Part shown: positions 6,493 to 14,745 of the stretch, one piece after another
Position numbering within the stretch: position 1 is the stretch's first letter
Layout: each line of letters starts with the position of its first letter
Source: Candidatus Phascolarctobacterium caballi
GTDB taxonomy: Bacteria > Bacillota > Negativicutes > Acidaminococcales > Acidaminococcaceae
Direction: 5' to 3'
DNA length: 15,112 nt
NCBI GenBank assembly: GCA_018065225.1
Contig: JAGHTS010000183.1
Span: 1 to 15,112, forward strand
Notes under the pieces: generated by a model
What the model was told of the DNA's origin: nothing
Databases searched by the model: none
Seen by the model: only the letters and a program-made list of their open reading frames with translations
Translations under genes and position numbers: made by a program

Positions 6493-7935
6493 TTACCTGC
6501 CAAGTTCCCGCCTGATAATCTTTTTGTATGCCTCAACCCCGGGCTGGTCAAAAGCATCCACATTGGCAAGTTCACCCTCGTAGGCAATAGACAACATTAA
6601 GAAATAAAACATTTCCCCTACATAATATTCATTCAAATGAGGCAAATGATACAATGCCGTAAAACGGCTGTCGCTTTCCAATGCCTCCCTGTTTGCCAAC
6701 AATGCCACTTGCAATGCCTTATTTAACGATAATCCCTCATATTTGGCAATTTGCTCCACCTTACTGAACGGATTTCCCAACACCACATCGCCATGCAAAT
6801 CATCCACCTGTAAAAACTGGATAACTTTATTGCGTCTGCCATCCTGATGTTGCTGGGTTTGGGCGTGCATATCCGTTGTCCCCACTGCCGCCACAGGTGT
6901 CCGTCCATAAAAAACTGTTTTGCCGTCCCTGTCCAAACGCTTACCCAAAGATTCTGCCAACAACTGCACATACCATTCTGCCAATGACTTAAAACAAATG
7001 CCATAACCCATAAACACTTCCAAGTCACAGCCATATTTTTCTGCCGCCACATATTTCAAAACTGCATTTGCCAAAGCAGGATTTTTTTGCCAGTCGTTAT
7101 TTTGGCAAACTTCATCCATCGCCCTTGCCCCTGCCAAGAACTTATCTATATCCAAACCAATGGCAGCCGCCATAACCAAACCAACATCATTAAGTACCGA
7201 AAAACGTCCGCCAACACCATTTTTTACATCAAAACATTGCCAGTTGTTTTCCTGTGCCAAAGTTAACAACGGTGATTTGGCATCAGGATTAAGGTCAGTC
7301 ACTACAGCCACATCCAAATCCAAATAACTTTCTTTGCTGAACTCCTCATAAAAATAACTGAACGCCGTCAGAGTTTCCAAAGTTGTGCCTGATTTGGAAA
7401 TTGGCACCAACATCAAACGGAAACGGTTTTTTTTCGGCAAAGTATAACGTGCCAAACTCCACACTTGGTCAACAATCTGATGGCTTTGCAAAGGGTCAAG
7501 ATTATTGCCGCCAAAAATAATGGCGGGACGGTAACCACGTTGTGCAGGGCCTAAAATATTCCAACCGTCACCGCAAAACAAATCATATAGAACCTTATTG
7601 CCCAAATACGAACCGCCCACACCCAAAAACAAAACTGCATCCACATGATTACGCAAATAATCGGCAAAATCTTTCAGTTTGGCAATGGATTGGGGTGTAT
7701 TGGGGTTTCCATCTGCCACATAAGGCAATTTGGTAAATAAAACCATTTCCGGTCTGCCAACTTTGGATAAATGATTTTTGGACATACCTGTATTACGCAA
7801 AACATCTACTGCTTGTGCCGCTGCAATTATTTTATCTTCAATTTGTTGTAAATCTGCCTGCTGAATCCTGTTTTCACCAAACATAGTGGCAAAGTCAAAA
7901 ACAAAACCATCCGCAAGCATTATCTTATTAACCAT
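6493..7935 (-). CDS. pgi: Glucose-6-phosphate isomerase
   Basis: Interconverts glucose 6-phosphate and fructose 6-phosphate in the cytoplasm (glycolysis and gluconeogenesis). About 480 residues, slightly longer than the roughly 450 of Bacillus-type enzymes. Visible family features: the sugar-phosphate-isomerase turn FLGVGGSYLG, the phosphate-binding SKSGTTLET, the first signature GVGGRFSVLNDVG, the active-site histidine region TTDMHAQTQQHQ, and the C-terminal signature ending FDQPGVEAYKK with the catalytic Lys. The start is uncertain: ATG 7935 lies at the predicted transcription start, ATG 7920 would give a short leader, and neither has a good SD. A start further upstream at 7971 would lie within the putP terminator and is unlikely. 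The DUF896-HAD gene follows after 4 bases, so the two are co-transcribed. Confidence 0.93.
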   Translation of the reverse strand: MVNKIMLADGFVFDFATMFGENRIQQADLQQIEDKIIAAAQAVDVLRNTGMSKNHLSKVGRPEMVLFTKLPYVADGNPNTPQSIAKLKDFADYLRNHVDAVLFLGVGGSYLGNKVLYDLFCGDGWNILGPAQRGYRPAIIFGGNNLDPLQSHQIVDQVWSLARYTLPKKNRFRLMLVPISKSGTTLETLTAFSYFYEEFSKESYLDLDVAVVTDLNPDAKSPLLTLAQENNWQCFDVKNGVGGRFSVLNDVGLVMAAAIGLDIDKFLAGARAMDEVCQNNDWQKNPALANAVLKYVAAEKYGCDLEVFMGYGICFKSLAEWYVQLLAESLGKRLDRDGKTVFYGRTPVAAVGTTDMHAQTQQHQDGRRNKVIQFLQVDDLHGDVVLGNPFSKVEQIAKYEGLSLNKALQVALLANREALESDSRFTALYHLPHLNEYYVGEMFYFLMLSIAYEGELANVDAFDQPGVEAYKKIIRRELGR

Positions 7936-7942
7936 AAAAAAT

Positions 7943-7971
7943 ATTATAACAAAACAAAAGGGTTCTGACAA
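7943..7971 (-). promoter_or_regulatory. Promoter of pgi, overlapping the putP terminator
   Basis: Minus-strand TTGTCA (7971-7966, 5 of 6 to the -35 consensus), a 17-base spacer, and a perfect TATAAT -10 (7948-7943). It is among the best sigma-70-type promoters in the window. Transcription should start at about 7938-7934, that is, at or within a few bases of the ATG at 7935. Confidence 0.7.
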
Positions 7972-7984
7972 ATATCAGAACCCT
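7949..7984 (-). terminator. Terminator of putP
   Basis: A 10-bp stem with arms 7984-7975 (AGGGTTCTGA) and 7968-7959, loop 7974-7969, followed in the RNA by TTTGTTTTGTT. It starts 9 bases after the putP stop. Its downstream arm contains part of the pgi -35 box. Confidence 0.75.
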
Positions 7985-7993
7985 GTGCAACCA

Positions 7994-9457
7994 TTAATTT
8001 AAGCCCTTCAAAACCTTTTCTTCCGCCTCATTATATTTGGCAACTACTGCCTGTTCCGGCGGTGCTGTCAGCAATGCCGCCACATAAGCCACAACCGCCC
8101 CTACAATATACGCAGGGAACAATTCATAAATATGGGTATCCGACAAATACATCAGCCAGCCGATATCCACTACTGTACCGGCAACAATACCCGCCACAGC
8201 CCCAGTAAAATTAAACCGTTTCCAAAACAAACTTAACATAATGGCAGGTCCAAATGCGGCACCAAAAACACCCCACGCATTGGACACCAAACTCATAATG
8301 CTGCCGGAATTAGGCGCAATAGCAATCATCATTGCCAATACCGCAATTACCAAAACCACAATTCTGCCAACCCACATCATTTCTTTTTCAGATGCACTAT
8401 TTTTTCTGATAACTGGTTTATATACATCTGATGCGAATGCCGAACCCGCCGCCAGCAACTGGCTGTCCGCCGTACTCATGGATGCCGCCAAAACCGCACT
8501 TAACAAAATACCGCTGATAACCGCCGGGAAAATTCTTCTGACCATAGTAATGAATACCAAACTGTTGGCATTAATACCGTCATCAAAACCCAAGAACAAC
8601 CTGCCAATTACACCAATGGCAGCCGCAAACAACAAAATAAACGCAGTCCAGCCAATACCGATAACAGCAGATTTTTTTATTTCACTTTGTTTTTCCAAAC
8701 TCATAAACCGCACAATAATATGTGGCATACCAAAATAACCAAAACCCCAAGCCAACCCGGAAATAACATCATGCCAATCCGCAGTCAAACTCCAATAAGA
8801 GGCAGGTATGGAAACATCCGCACCGCCCTGTACCATAGATGCCGCAAAAATGGGGGCAATAAACATGGCGCCCAACATAATCAGCCCCTGCACAAAATCA
8901 GTCCAGCAAACTGCCTTAAACCCACCTAAAAAAGTATAGGAAACAATAACAAAGGCACCCAAGAACATTGCCCAAGTTGCATCCAGCCCCATAACCGTGT
9001 TAAACAAAATACCGCACGCCTTAATGGAAGATGCCGCATAAATAGTATAAGCAATCAAAAATACCACTGCACTGACAACCTGCAATGATTTAGATTTAGA
9101 CAAAAATCTGTTAGTCAAAAATTGTGGGACAGTAATTGAATCGCCATACACCACCGAAAATGCTCTCAAACGTGGTGCCTCGTATAACCAACTAATTGTG
9201 TAACCGCCAAGCAGACCAATAGCAATCCATAACTGACCCAAACCGAGGGCATAAATTGCTGTCGGCAAACCCATCAGCACCCAAGCGCTCATATCCGATG
9301 CTCCTGCAGAAAGTGCAGCCACCCATGAGCCCATCTGACGTCCGCCCAAGAAATACTGCTTGTCGCCACCCTCATTGGCATTCCTGTAAAAATAAGCGCC
9401 AATGCATAGCATACAAACCAAATACATAATAAAAATCGCGACTTCAATACTGTTCAT
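7994..9457 (-). CDS. putP: Na+/proline symporter
   Basis: Inner-membrane carrier of the sodium:solute symporter family that takes up L-proline with Na+. 487 residues and about 13 hydrophobic segments, the usual size. Residues that line up with E. coli PutP by number are Arg40 (FLGGR), Asp55 and Ser57 (AGASDMSAW), known there for Na+ and proline binding; the later SMSTADSQLL motif at 326-335 contains the Ser-Thr pair of the second Na+ contact. The C-terminus is hydrophilic and charged (KYNEAEEKVLKGLN). The ATG at 9457 has GGGGGA at 9470-9465, 7 bases away; a TTG at 9472 would place the SD inside the gene and is rejected. It has its own promoter and terminator, so it is a single-gene unit. No putA-type proline catabolic gene is adjacent. 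Confidence 0.93.
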   Translation of the reverse strand: MNSIEVAIFIMYLVCMLCIGAYFYRNANEGGDKQYFLGGRQMGSWVAALSAGASDMSAWVLMGLPTAIYALGLGQLWIAIGLLGGYTISWLYEAPRLRAFSVVYGDSITVPQFLTNRFLSKSKSLQVVSAVVFLIAYTIYAASSIKACGILFNTVMGLDATWAMFLGAFVIVSYTFLGGFKAVCWTDFVQGLIMLGAMFIAPIFAASMVQGGADVSIPASYWSLTADWHDVISGLAWGFGYFGMPHIIVRFMSLEKQSEIKKSAVIGIGWTAFILLFAAAIGVIGRLFLGFDDGINANSLVFITMVRRIFPAVISGILLSAVLAASMSTADSQLLAAGSAFASDVYKPVIRKNSASEKEMMWVGRIVVLVIAVLAMMIAIAPNSGSIMSLVSNAWGVFGAAFGPAIMLSLFWKRFNFTGAVAGIVAGTVVDIGWLMYLSDTHIYELFPAYIVGAVVAYVAALLTAPPEQAVVAKYNEAEEKVLKGLN

Positions 9458-9490
9458 AATTCTGTCCCCCAAAAATAGAAAATATGAGGC

Positions 9491-9519
9491 ATTATATCAT
9501 TATTCAGCCATTTACACAA
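9491..9519 (-). promoter_or_regulatory. Promoter of putP (extended -10)
   Basis: TGATATAAT at 9499-9491 on the minus strand is an extended -10 element (TGnTATAAT). TTGTGT at 9519-9514 lies 17 bases upstream as a weak -35, which an extended -10 can tolerate. Transcription would start near 9484, leaving a leader of about 27 bases that contains the GGGGGA SD. Confidence 0.65.
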
Positions 9520-9591
9520 CCTGACAAGCAATTATTTAACTATATTATCTGAAATCGTAAAATATTTAATAAATCAGTTAACAACAAAGCG

Positions 9592-9626
9592 AAAAAAATT
9601 CCGCACATATTGTGCGGAATTTTTTT
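9592..9626 (-). terminator. Terminator of the autotransporter gene
   Basis: Perfect 16-bp inverted repeat, arms 9592-9607 and 9611-9626 with a 3-base loop. The core ATTCCGCACA is flanked by A7 and T7, so it works in both directions. It begins immediately after the TAA stop of the autotransporter (9630-9628). Confidence 0.88.
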
Positions 9627-9627
9627 A

Positions 9628-12600
9628 TTACAAATCCCAGTTGGCATTGATTGTCCACTTGTTATTTTTGGTATGACTGCTCTTGGAATGTCTGTATCCC
9701 GCACCAAAATTAAAGTTGCTGGCATATACCTGTACACCACCGTTAATAAAGTGGCTGTTGCTGTCCATAACATCATATTTCAATGTGGACATTACATCGT
9801 CATACATAACTGTCTGTTTCCAATCTTTCTGTCCAAAGTTCCATTGATAACCAAAGTCCAAATACGGTTTAACCATAAACCCGTTGCCATATAAATTAAA
9901 TGACAAGCGTATTCCCAAAGGAACACTGACAATGTCTTTTTCCTTACTCTTGTATTTGAAACCGATATTTGTGCAGTAACTGTCGGGGTCAACCATAGTA
10001 TAACGCACACCTACATAAGGCACAAATGCCGCCTTGTCGGACACATGGGAACTGTGTTCATAACGCAAGCCCGCATCATAAATCTGTACTTTGGGTTTGC
10101 CCGTAATTTCAAAATTATGCCCAAAGTTCTGCTCCTGTTTAATGTCATTTTTGCTGTAGTTATATCCTGCATCAAATATCATTGAACAATGGGAATAATC
10201 ATGACGGGTATAAATCCCAACACCATAGGTATCAATATCATTTTTGGTAACGGTACTGGACGCGGAATTGTTGACATCAGTTTGGGAATAAGCAACACTT
10301 ACACCGCCAAAGGAATGGTCACCGCTCCACAAATCAAAACCGACAACTGCACCTGATGTGGAATTGTCCCCATTGCCTGTCACTGCCATTCCGTCTGTAG
10401 TTTCCTTGCTGTGGATATACTCTGCCCAAACTTTTTTATCTTCATCATTATAACTGCTGCCATAACTGGAATGATAATGTTTGGGGGCTTCCGCCTTATA
10501 AGATTTTTCACTATATGATTTGCCACTGTAAGATTTGGCAATATAATTTTGCTGTTTGGAGGGAGTGTATTGCCGTGAGGGTACGGGCATTACCGCACTG
10601 CTCCTGCCGACATCAACATATTCAGGTTCAAAAATATCTCTGGCGGCAACTGTGTTTCTCAATCCATCTGCATACCTGCTGCGTCCGTAATTGGGATTTA
10701 AAGATGAACGCTCCATCAAAGAAACATGGTCCAAAGTTGTTTGGGACATAAGGTTTGCCGCCACAATTCCTGACCGCATCATTGAGGAAGTGCTGTTCAA
10801 TCCCATTAAGGAATCCATAGCATCTATGCCTGCTTTATGATTTTTGCGATAAACATTTTTCATATCAGCATACATTTTATTTAAATCATCACTGGCGGGG
10901 GCATCTACCATCTTTTCCATAATGGGATGATAAGAGTTAAGTGCCGGCTCACTCATCAAAATATCGCCTTCTGTGGCTTTTAAGACAATCATATTTCTGA
11001 AATACCCAATATCTATTCCCAACATAGCCTCCGGGTCTGCCACAGGTACAAGTTCCAAAGTGGCATCACTGGTATAAATATGGTCGGCATCCCAAACCGT
11101 TTGCTTCCCATCCCCGTTAATTATTGTTGCCCCTACTGTAGCATCACCACTGACAATTACATAATATTTGCTTTCTTCCAGCGCACCATCAAGATAAATT
11201 GATGCACTACCTGCCGAACCTAAACTTGCAACATTATATAAAATGCCTTGTACAGTTCCGCCATTAAAATCGCTTTCAGCATGTGCAGTTGGAACATTTA
11301 CTACCAACATGGAGTCAGCACCAAAATAAACTTGTTTATCACCAACTGATTCATCCCCACGCATCACCAACAATTTGCCACTGGAAGGCATAGCAACAGC
11401 ACTGCCCAAGCCGACCATAGCACCACTGTTCATAGTAAAGCCGCCGCCCAAAGTATCCGTTACTGATTTTCCCCATTCAGATGCGGCTGTTTTCATTTTT
11501 TCTACAGACATATCACCAATATTCAAAACAGAGCCATCTGTTGTAATTTCATTTGTTACAGAAAGAATGCTGCCGTCAATATTTTTAACATAAGATGAAA
11601 TAATATTAACTTTTGAATGCTCGCCACTAACTTCACCAACTTCCAAATAAGAGTTTGTTATTGTTATAATTGCGCTGGCACCTGCGGTTAATTCCTTAAC
11701 AGCCAAACCCTGTGTTGTAGCACTGCCACTATTAACACCAAAACCAAAACCACAACTGCTACCAATAACAACTTTTGTAGGCAATGCTTTCCCATCTTTA
11801 TCAACCAATGGTGTGGAAATATTGCCTGCATTGTCTGTACCACCTGTCAAAATAACTTTTGCATTAGGTATTTCAAGCTCCGCATCTCCGCTATGATCAA
11901 TCATAAAACCTTTGGCAACAAGATCATCTTCTGTGGCACTAACAATTGACACTTTAGCAGTAGACATCGGTTTCCCTTCATAAGGATTATCATTGCCGTT
12001 TGCCACATTGACATATTTATCAGGCACGGCACCTACATCACCAAGCAAATTGCCGTCAGTATCATAAACCCCAATTACCCCGTTTGTAACATTACCATTG
12101 GCATCTGCCTTTATACTAATTGTTGCACCTTCATCAATCTCAAATTCACCGTCAAATTTAACCTTGCCAGCAGTATAATAGGACCTAATTCCGCTTGTAA
12201 CCGTATTCAAATCTACAAGTTTCCATTTTTTGCCATCTGCCAATTTTAAAGTTAAGACACTATTTGCATTACTTCCTGTAATATAGTCATTATCTGTAAC
12301 TGTATAACTTCCTGCATCTCCACTTGTGTTTAATATCCACTCCGCAGGAATTTGCAAATTGCCAGTAGTAATTGTAATACCTGCCAAAGTTTTATCACCA
12401 GTCAAAACAATTTTCCCATCTCCTGATGTTGCCACATCCAATTTGCCGTCGCCGCTAACATTAAAAGATTTGTCTGCGGCTACATCCCCTGTAAATTTTA
12501 ATGTATCGTTGCTATTAATTTTAATTGTCGGATCATTTTCAAATTGGGAAACTGCCACACTGACTGTTTCGACATCATCCTTTATGCCAATTTCAACATT

Positions 12601-14721
12601 ACCACCAGTGATTTTGGCACTGCTATCTAATGTACCCCCGCCTAATTTTACAGTACCGTTATTTGTTACTACATTTTTCAGATTTGCTGCTGTTACTTCT
12701 AATGAGCCGCTTTCAATTTTTACTGTGTTTGTAATATCATTTCCCCCAAATGTAGCAGCACCAGATTTTATTGTTAAATTTCCACCTTCAGCCAAACCTA
12801 AATTGAAAATTGCATCACCATAAAGTTCTATCTTCCCTTCGTTGTGTACCCCGCCACCTGTTCCAAATTCAGATGCTCCTGTAACTTTTAATGTACCCTC
12901 TGAATAGTTGTGAAGTCCTTTATTAAAGATAGTTTTTGTTGTACTCGTTATATCTATTGTCCCAGTATTACTTATTTCGTCGCTGAAAGTTGTTGTCCCG
13001 GCATTGGTTATAATAATTTTGGCATCAGTCCCATTATTTGCAACTTTCCCCGTAAAAGTGGCTGAACCGCTAACATTTAATGTTCCAGTGTTTGTAAGTG
13101 TACTGTTAAAATTATTCACATTTGTACTAGTTACAGTCATATCTTTACTATTTGTTACCGCTCCTGTAAAAATAGTTGAATTGCTGCTTGTTATATTCGC
13201 CGTTCCGCCATTGGCAACAGCCCCCGTAAAAGTAGTTGTTCCCGCTTCTGTTATTGTAAGATTAGAACTTTCACCATTATTTGTAAAACCATTAAATGTC
13301 GTTGAACCTTTAACATCTACTGTCCCATTGTTGGTAATTGCCGCTCCAAATCCACCCTCTGAACTTGTGACCTTTACTACCGTACTGGCAGGTATCGTCA
13401 CTCCTTTTAATTTGTAAGCCCCCAACGCAATGCTAACAGTACCATCTGCTACCCCAATGTCAGTACTTGTGGCATCCGCACCCAATGTTACCCCTGCACC
13501 ATTTGCCAAAGTAATGTTAGTAAACCCAGTATTGACAGAGCCAATGGTCAAATTTAAACCATTGTTGTCACTTTTGATTTGGTTAATCATGGTGTTGCCG
13601 AGATCCGTTGCCGAATGATTGCCAGTTACAGTTGAATCGTTGTTGTTAAATCCAAAAATCTTTAAGCCATAAGTACCGTTATTAACCCCATCAAATTTGA
13701 CTTTCCCGTCACCATCTACTACTGCAATATAATCAACATTAATATTATCGCCAACATTAGCAAACTTGGTATCTGTTTTAACCAAATTATCCGCTGTTTC
13801 AGCAATTAAAGCGGCGGCAACACTAAAACCTGTTGGCACCTCGCTATACCCCAATGTTAAGTTTTTACCATCCAAAACCAAAGTACCCGTTGTTGTCAAA
13901 ACTGGTGCGAGAATATCAGTGGGAGTTGTATCGGTAGTTTTAGCAATCATATATTTTATATCACCTGCTGTACCGCCTGTAAAAGTATTACCTGATAGTT
14001 CTGCATTGCTTGAAAAATATGAACCAGACATATCACCGCCAGTCAATTTATCATCACCTAATGTTTCGGCACCTGCCAATGTCTTATCAATACGAATTAC
14101 CGGACGAAGAAAAAGATTGTTAGTGCCATCATGTGCGTTGCTCTCTATTGGGCCAAATGTTTTTTGCGTACCAGAATTATATATGTAACCTCCATTGTCT
14201 CTCGTCCAATATGCTTTTCTTTCTTCAGGGGAACTCCCAGTCGCTCCAGCCAAGGATAATTTGGCTTTAGTTAATTCAAAAGTTCCTAATTCCTCACCGC
14301 CACTTGCTCCCGTGCTAACGAGTTCAGCCATACTTGGAGCATAAAATTTAACATTTGTACTATCAATTACAGTATCTAAAATGATATTTTCTTTGTTATT
14401 AATTGTCACACCACCATAGAGAGTAGCCATTGCTGTATTAACCAAAGTATCCTTATAGTTTGTTGAATTACCACTATTTGCTATCAAATAGCTTTGTCCC
14501 CATGCCTCTTTTGAAAAAAGTGTAATTACGTTACTATCAACACCTACAACATACCACCCTTTTTGTAAAAATGTTGCCTCATCGCCTTTAGCAAAAACAC
14601 TTGTTGTTTCCCCTTTACCAAATTTTGCTTCCGCCATTTGCGGTGTATATATAAACCCGGCACATACAGCCGCCAAGACCGCATACGCCCAGTATTGTTT
14701 TCTTAAATTAAGTTTTTTCAT
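9628..14721 (-). CDS. Large type V autotransporter with DUF6273-like N-terminal domain
   Basis: Surface protein of 1,697 residues. Residues 1-32 are a Sec signal peptide ending A-E-A before Lys33. Residues about 40-213 resemble DUF6273 domains of gut Firmicute surface proteins (WYVVG, VTLFSKEAWG, FYAPSMAEL, RKAYWTRD, LFLRPVIRID). Residues 462-697 hold tandem 18-23-residue beta-helix repeats (pattern TTFTGAV-N-GT--IT). More beta-rich Thr/Gly/Asn-rich passenger follows to about 1260, then a helical stretch (1277-1342) and a Ser/Tyr-rich linker with three KSY pentads (1396-1410). Residues 1430-1697 form the translocating outer-membrane barrel; the last residues are NANWDL, so the chain ends in Leu rather than the commoner Phe or Trp. 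No protease, lipase or other catalytic motif is recognised; adhesion is a guess. The ATG at 14721 is preferred (AAGGGGTG at 14735-14728) over the GTG at 14730, which overlaps the SD. Confidence 0.87.
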   Translation of the reverse strand: MKKLNLRKQYWAYAVLAAVCAGFIYTPQMAEAKFGKGETTSVFAKGDEATFLQKGWYVVGVDSNVITLFSKEAWGQSYLIANSGNSTNYKDTLVNTAMATLYGGVTINNKENIILDTVIDSTNVKFYAPSMAELVSTGASGGEELGTFELTKAKLSLAGATGSSPEERKAYWTRDNGGYIYNSGTQKTFGPIESNAHDGTNNLFLRPVIRIDKTLAGAETLGDDKLTGGDMSGSYFSSNAELSGNTFTGGTAGDIKYMIAKTTDTTPTDILAPVLTTTGTLVLDGKNLTLGYSEVPTGFSVAAALIAETADNLVKTDTKFANVGDNINVDYIAVVDGDGKVKFDGVNNGTYGLKIFGFNNNDSTVTGNHSATDLGNTMINQIKSDNNGLNLTIGSVNTGFTNITLANGAGVTLGADATSTDIGVADGTVSIALGAYKLKGVTIPASTVVKVTSSEGGFGAAITNNGTVDVKGSTTFNGFTNNGESSNLTITEAGTTTFTGAVANGGTANITSSNSTIFTGAVTNSKDMTVTSTNVNNFNSTLTNTGTLNVSGSATFTGKVANNGTDAKIIITNAGTTTFSDEISNTGTIDITSTTKTIFNKGLHNYSEGTLKVTGASEFGTGGGVHNEGKIELYGDAIFNLGLAEGGNLTIKSGAATFGGNDITNTVKIESGSLEVTAANLKNVVTNNGTVKLGGGTLDSSAKITGGNVEIGIKDDVETVSVAVSQFENDPTIKINSNDTLKFTGDVAADKSFNVSGDGKLDVATSGDGKIVLTGDKTLAGITITTGNLQIPAEWILNTSGDAGSYTVTDNDYITGSNANSVLTLKLADGKKWKLVDLNTVTSGIRSYYTAGKVKFDGEFEIDEGATISIKADANGNVTNGVIGVYDTDGNLLGDVGAVPDKYVNVANGNDNPYEGKPMSTAKVSIVSATEDDLVAKGFMIDHSGDAELEIPNAKVILTGGTDNAGNISTPLVDKDGKALPTKVVIGSSCGFGFGVNSGSATTQGLAVKELTAGASAIITITNSYLEVGEVSGEHSKVNIISSYVKNIDGSILSVTNEITTDGSVLNIGDMSVEKMKTAASEWGKSVTDTLGGGFTMNSGAMVGLGSAVAMPSSGKLLVMRGDESVGDKQVYFGADSMLVVNVPTAHAESDFNGGTVQGILYNVASLGSAGSASIYLDGALEESKYYVIVSGDATVGATIINGDGKQTVWDADHIYTSDATLELVPVADPEAMLGIDIGYFRNMIVLKATEGDILMSEPALNSYHPIMEKMVDAPASDDLNKMYADMKNVYRKNHKAGIDAMDSLMGLNSTSSMMRSGIVAANLMSQTTLDHVSLMERSSLNPNYGRSRYADGLRNTVAARDIFEPEYVDVGRSSAVMPVPSRQYTPSKQQNYIAKSYSGKSYSEKSYKAEAPKHYHSSYGSSYNDEDKKVWAEYIHSKETTDGMAVTGNGDNSTSGAVVGFDLWSGDHSFGGVSVAYSQTDVNNSASSTVTKNDIDTYGVGIYTRHDYSHCSMIFDAGYNYSKNDIKQEQNFGHNFEITGKPKVQIYDAGLRYEHSSHVSDKAAFVPYVGVRYTMVDPDSYCTNIGFKYKSKEKDIVSVPLGIRLSFNLYGNGFMVKPYLDFGYQWNFGQKDWKQTVMYDDVMSTLKYDVMDSNSHFINGGVQVYASNFNFGAGYRHSKSSHTKNNKWTINANWDL
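12631..13338 (-). repeat. Tandem beta-helix repeats in the autotransporter passenger
   Basis: About ten to eleven degenerate units of 18-23 residues follow one another, each with a V/L-x-N-x-GT turn, a short strand ending in T or S, and a TTF or AIF step. Examples: TNNGTVDVKGSTTFNGF, VANGGTANITSSNSTIFTGA, LTNTGTLNVSGSATFTGK, ISNTGTIDITSTTKTIFNKG. The DNA units share stretches such as CCCGTAAAAGT on the plus strand but are not identical, so this is an old, diverged repeat rather than a recent slippage product. Confidence 0.75.
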
Positions 14722-14727
14722 TTTCTT

Positions 14728-14735
14728 CACCCCTT
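14728..14735 (-). promoter_or_regulatory. SD that sets the autotransporter start
   Basis: AAGGGGTG on the minus strand, 6 bases before the ATG at 14721. The possible GTG start at 14730 is part of this SD, so it can hardly be used. There is no room for a separate promoter in the 24 bases between this gene and the upstream stop. Confidence 0.7.
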
Positions 14736-14745
14736 GTCCAAAAAG

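Noticed and set aside
6489..6587. Extension of the DUF896-HAD gene 33 residues upstream into pgi
   Set aside because: It overlaps the conserved C-terminal end of pgi in another frame; the ATG at 6488 starts just before the DUF896 domain and has AGGT at proper spacing.
7936..7971. Extension of pgi to a start at 7971
   Set aside because: The added codons run through the putP terminator and the pgi promoter and give a hydrophobic peptide (CFVIIFFMV) unlike family members.
12631..13338. Could the regular repeats be a CRISPR array?
   Set aside because: Units are degenerate, of unequal length and within one long coding frame; there are no identical repeats with unique spacers.
12326..13618. Plus-strand open frames opposite the autotransporter (Val/Pro/Leu-rich)
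   Set aside because: They mirror the Thr/Asn/Gly codon bias of the minus-strand passenger, have no ribosome sites and no recognisable domains.
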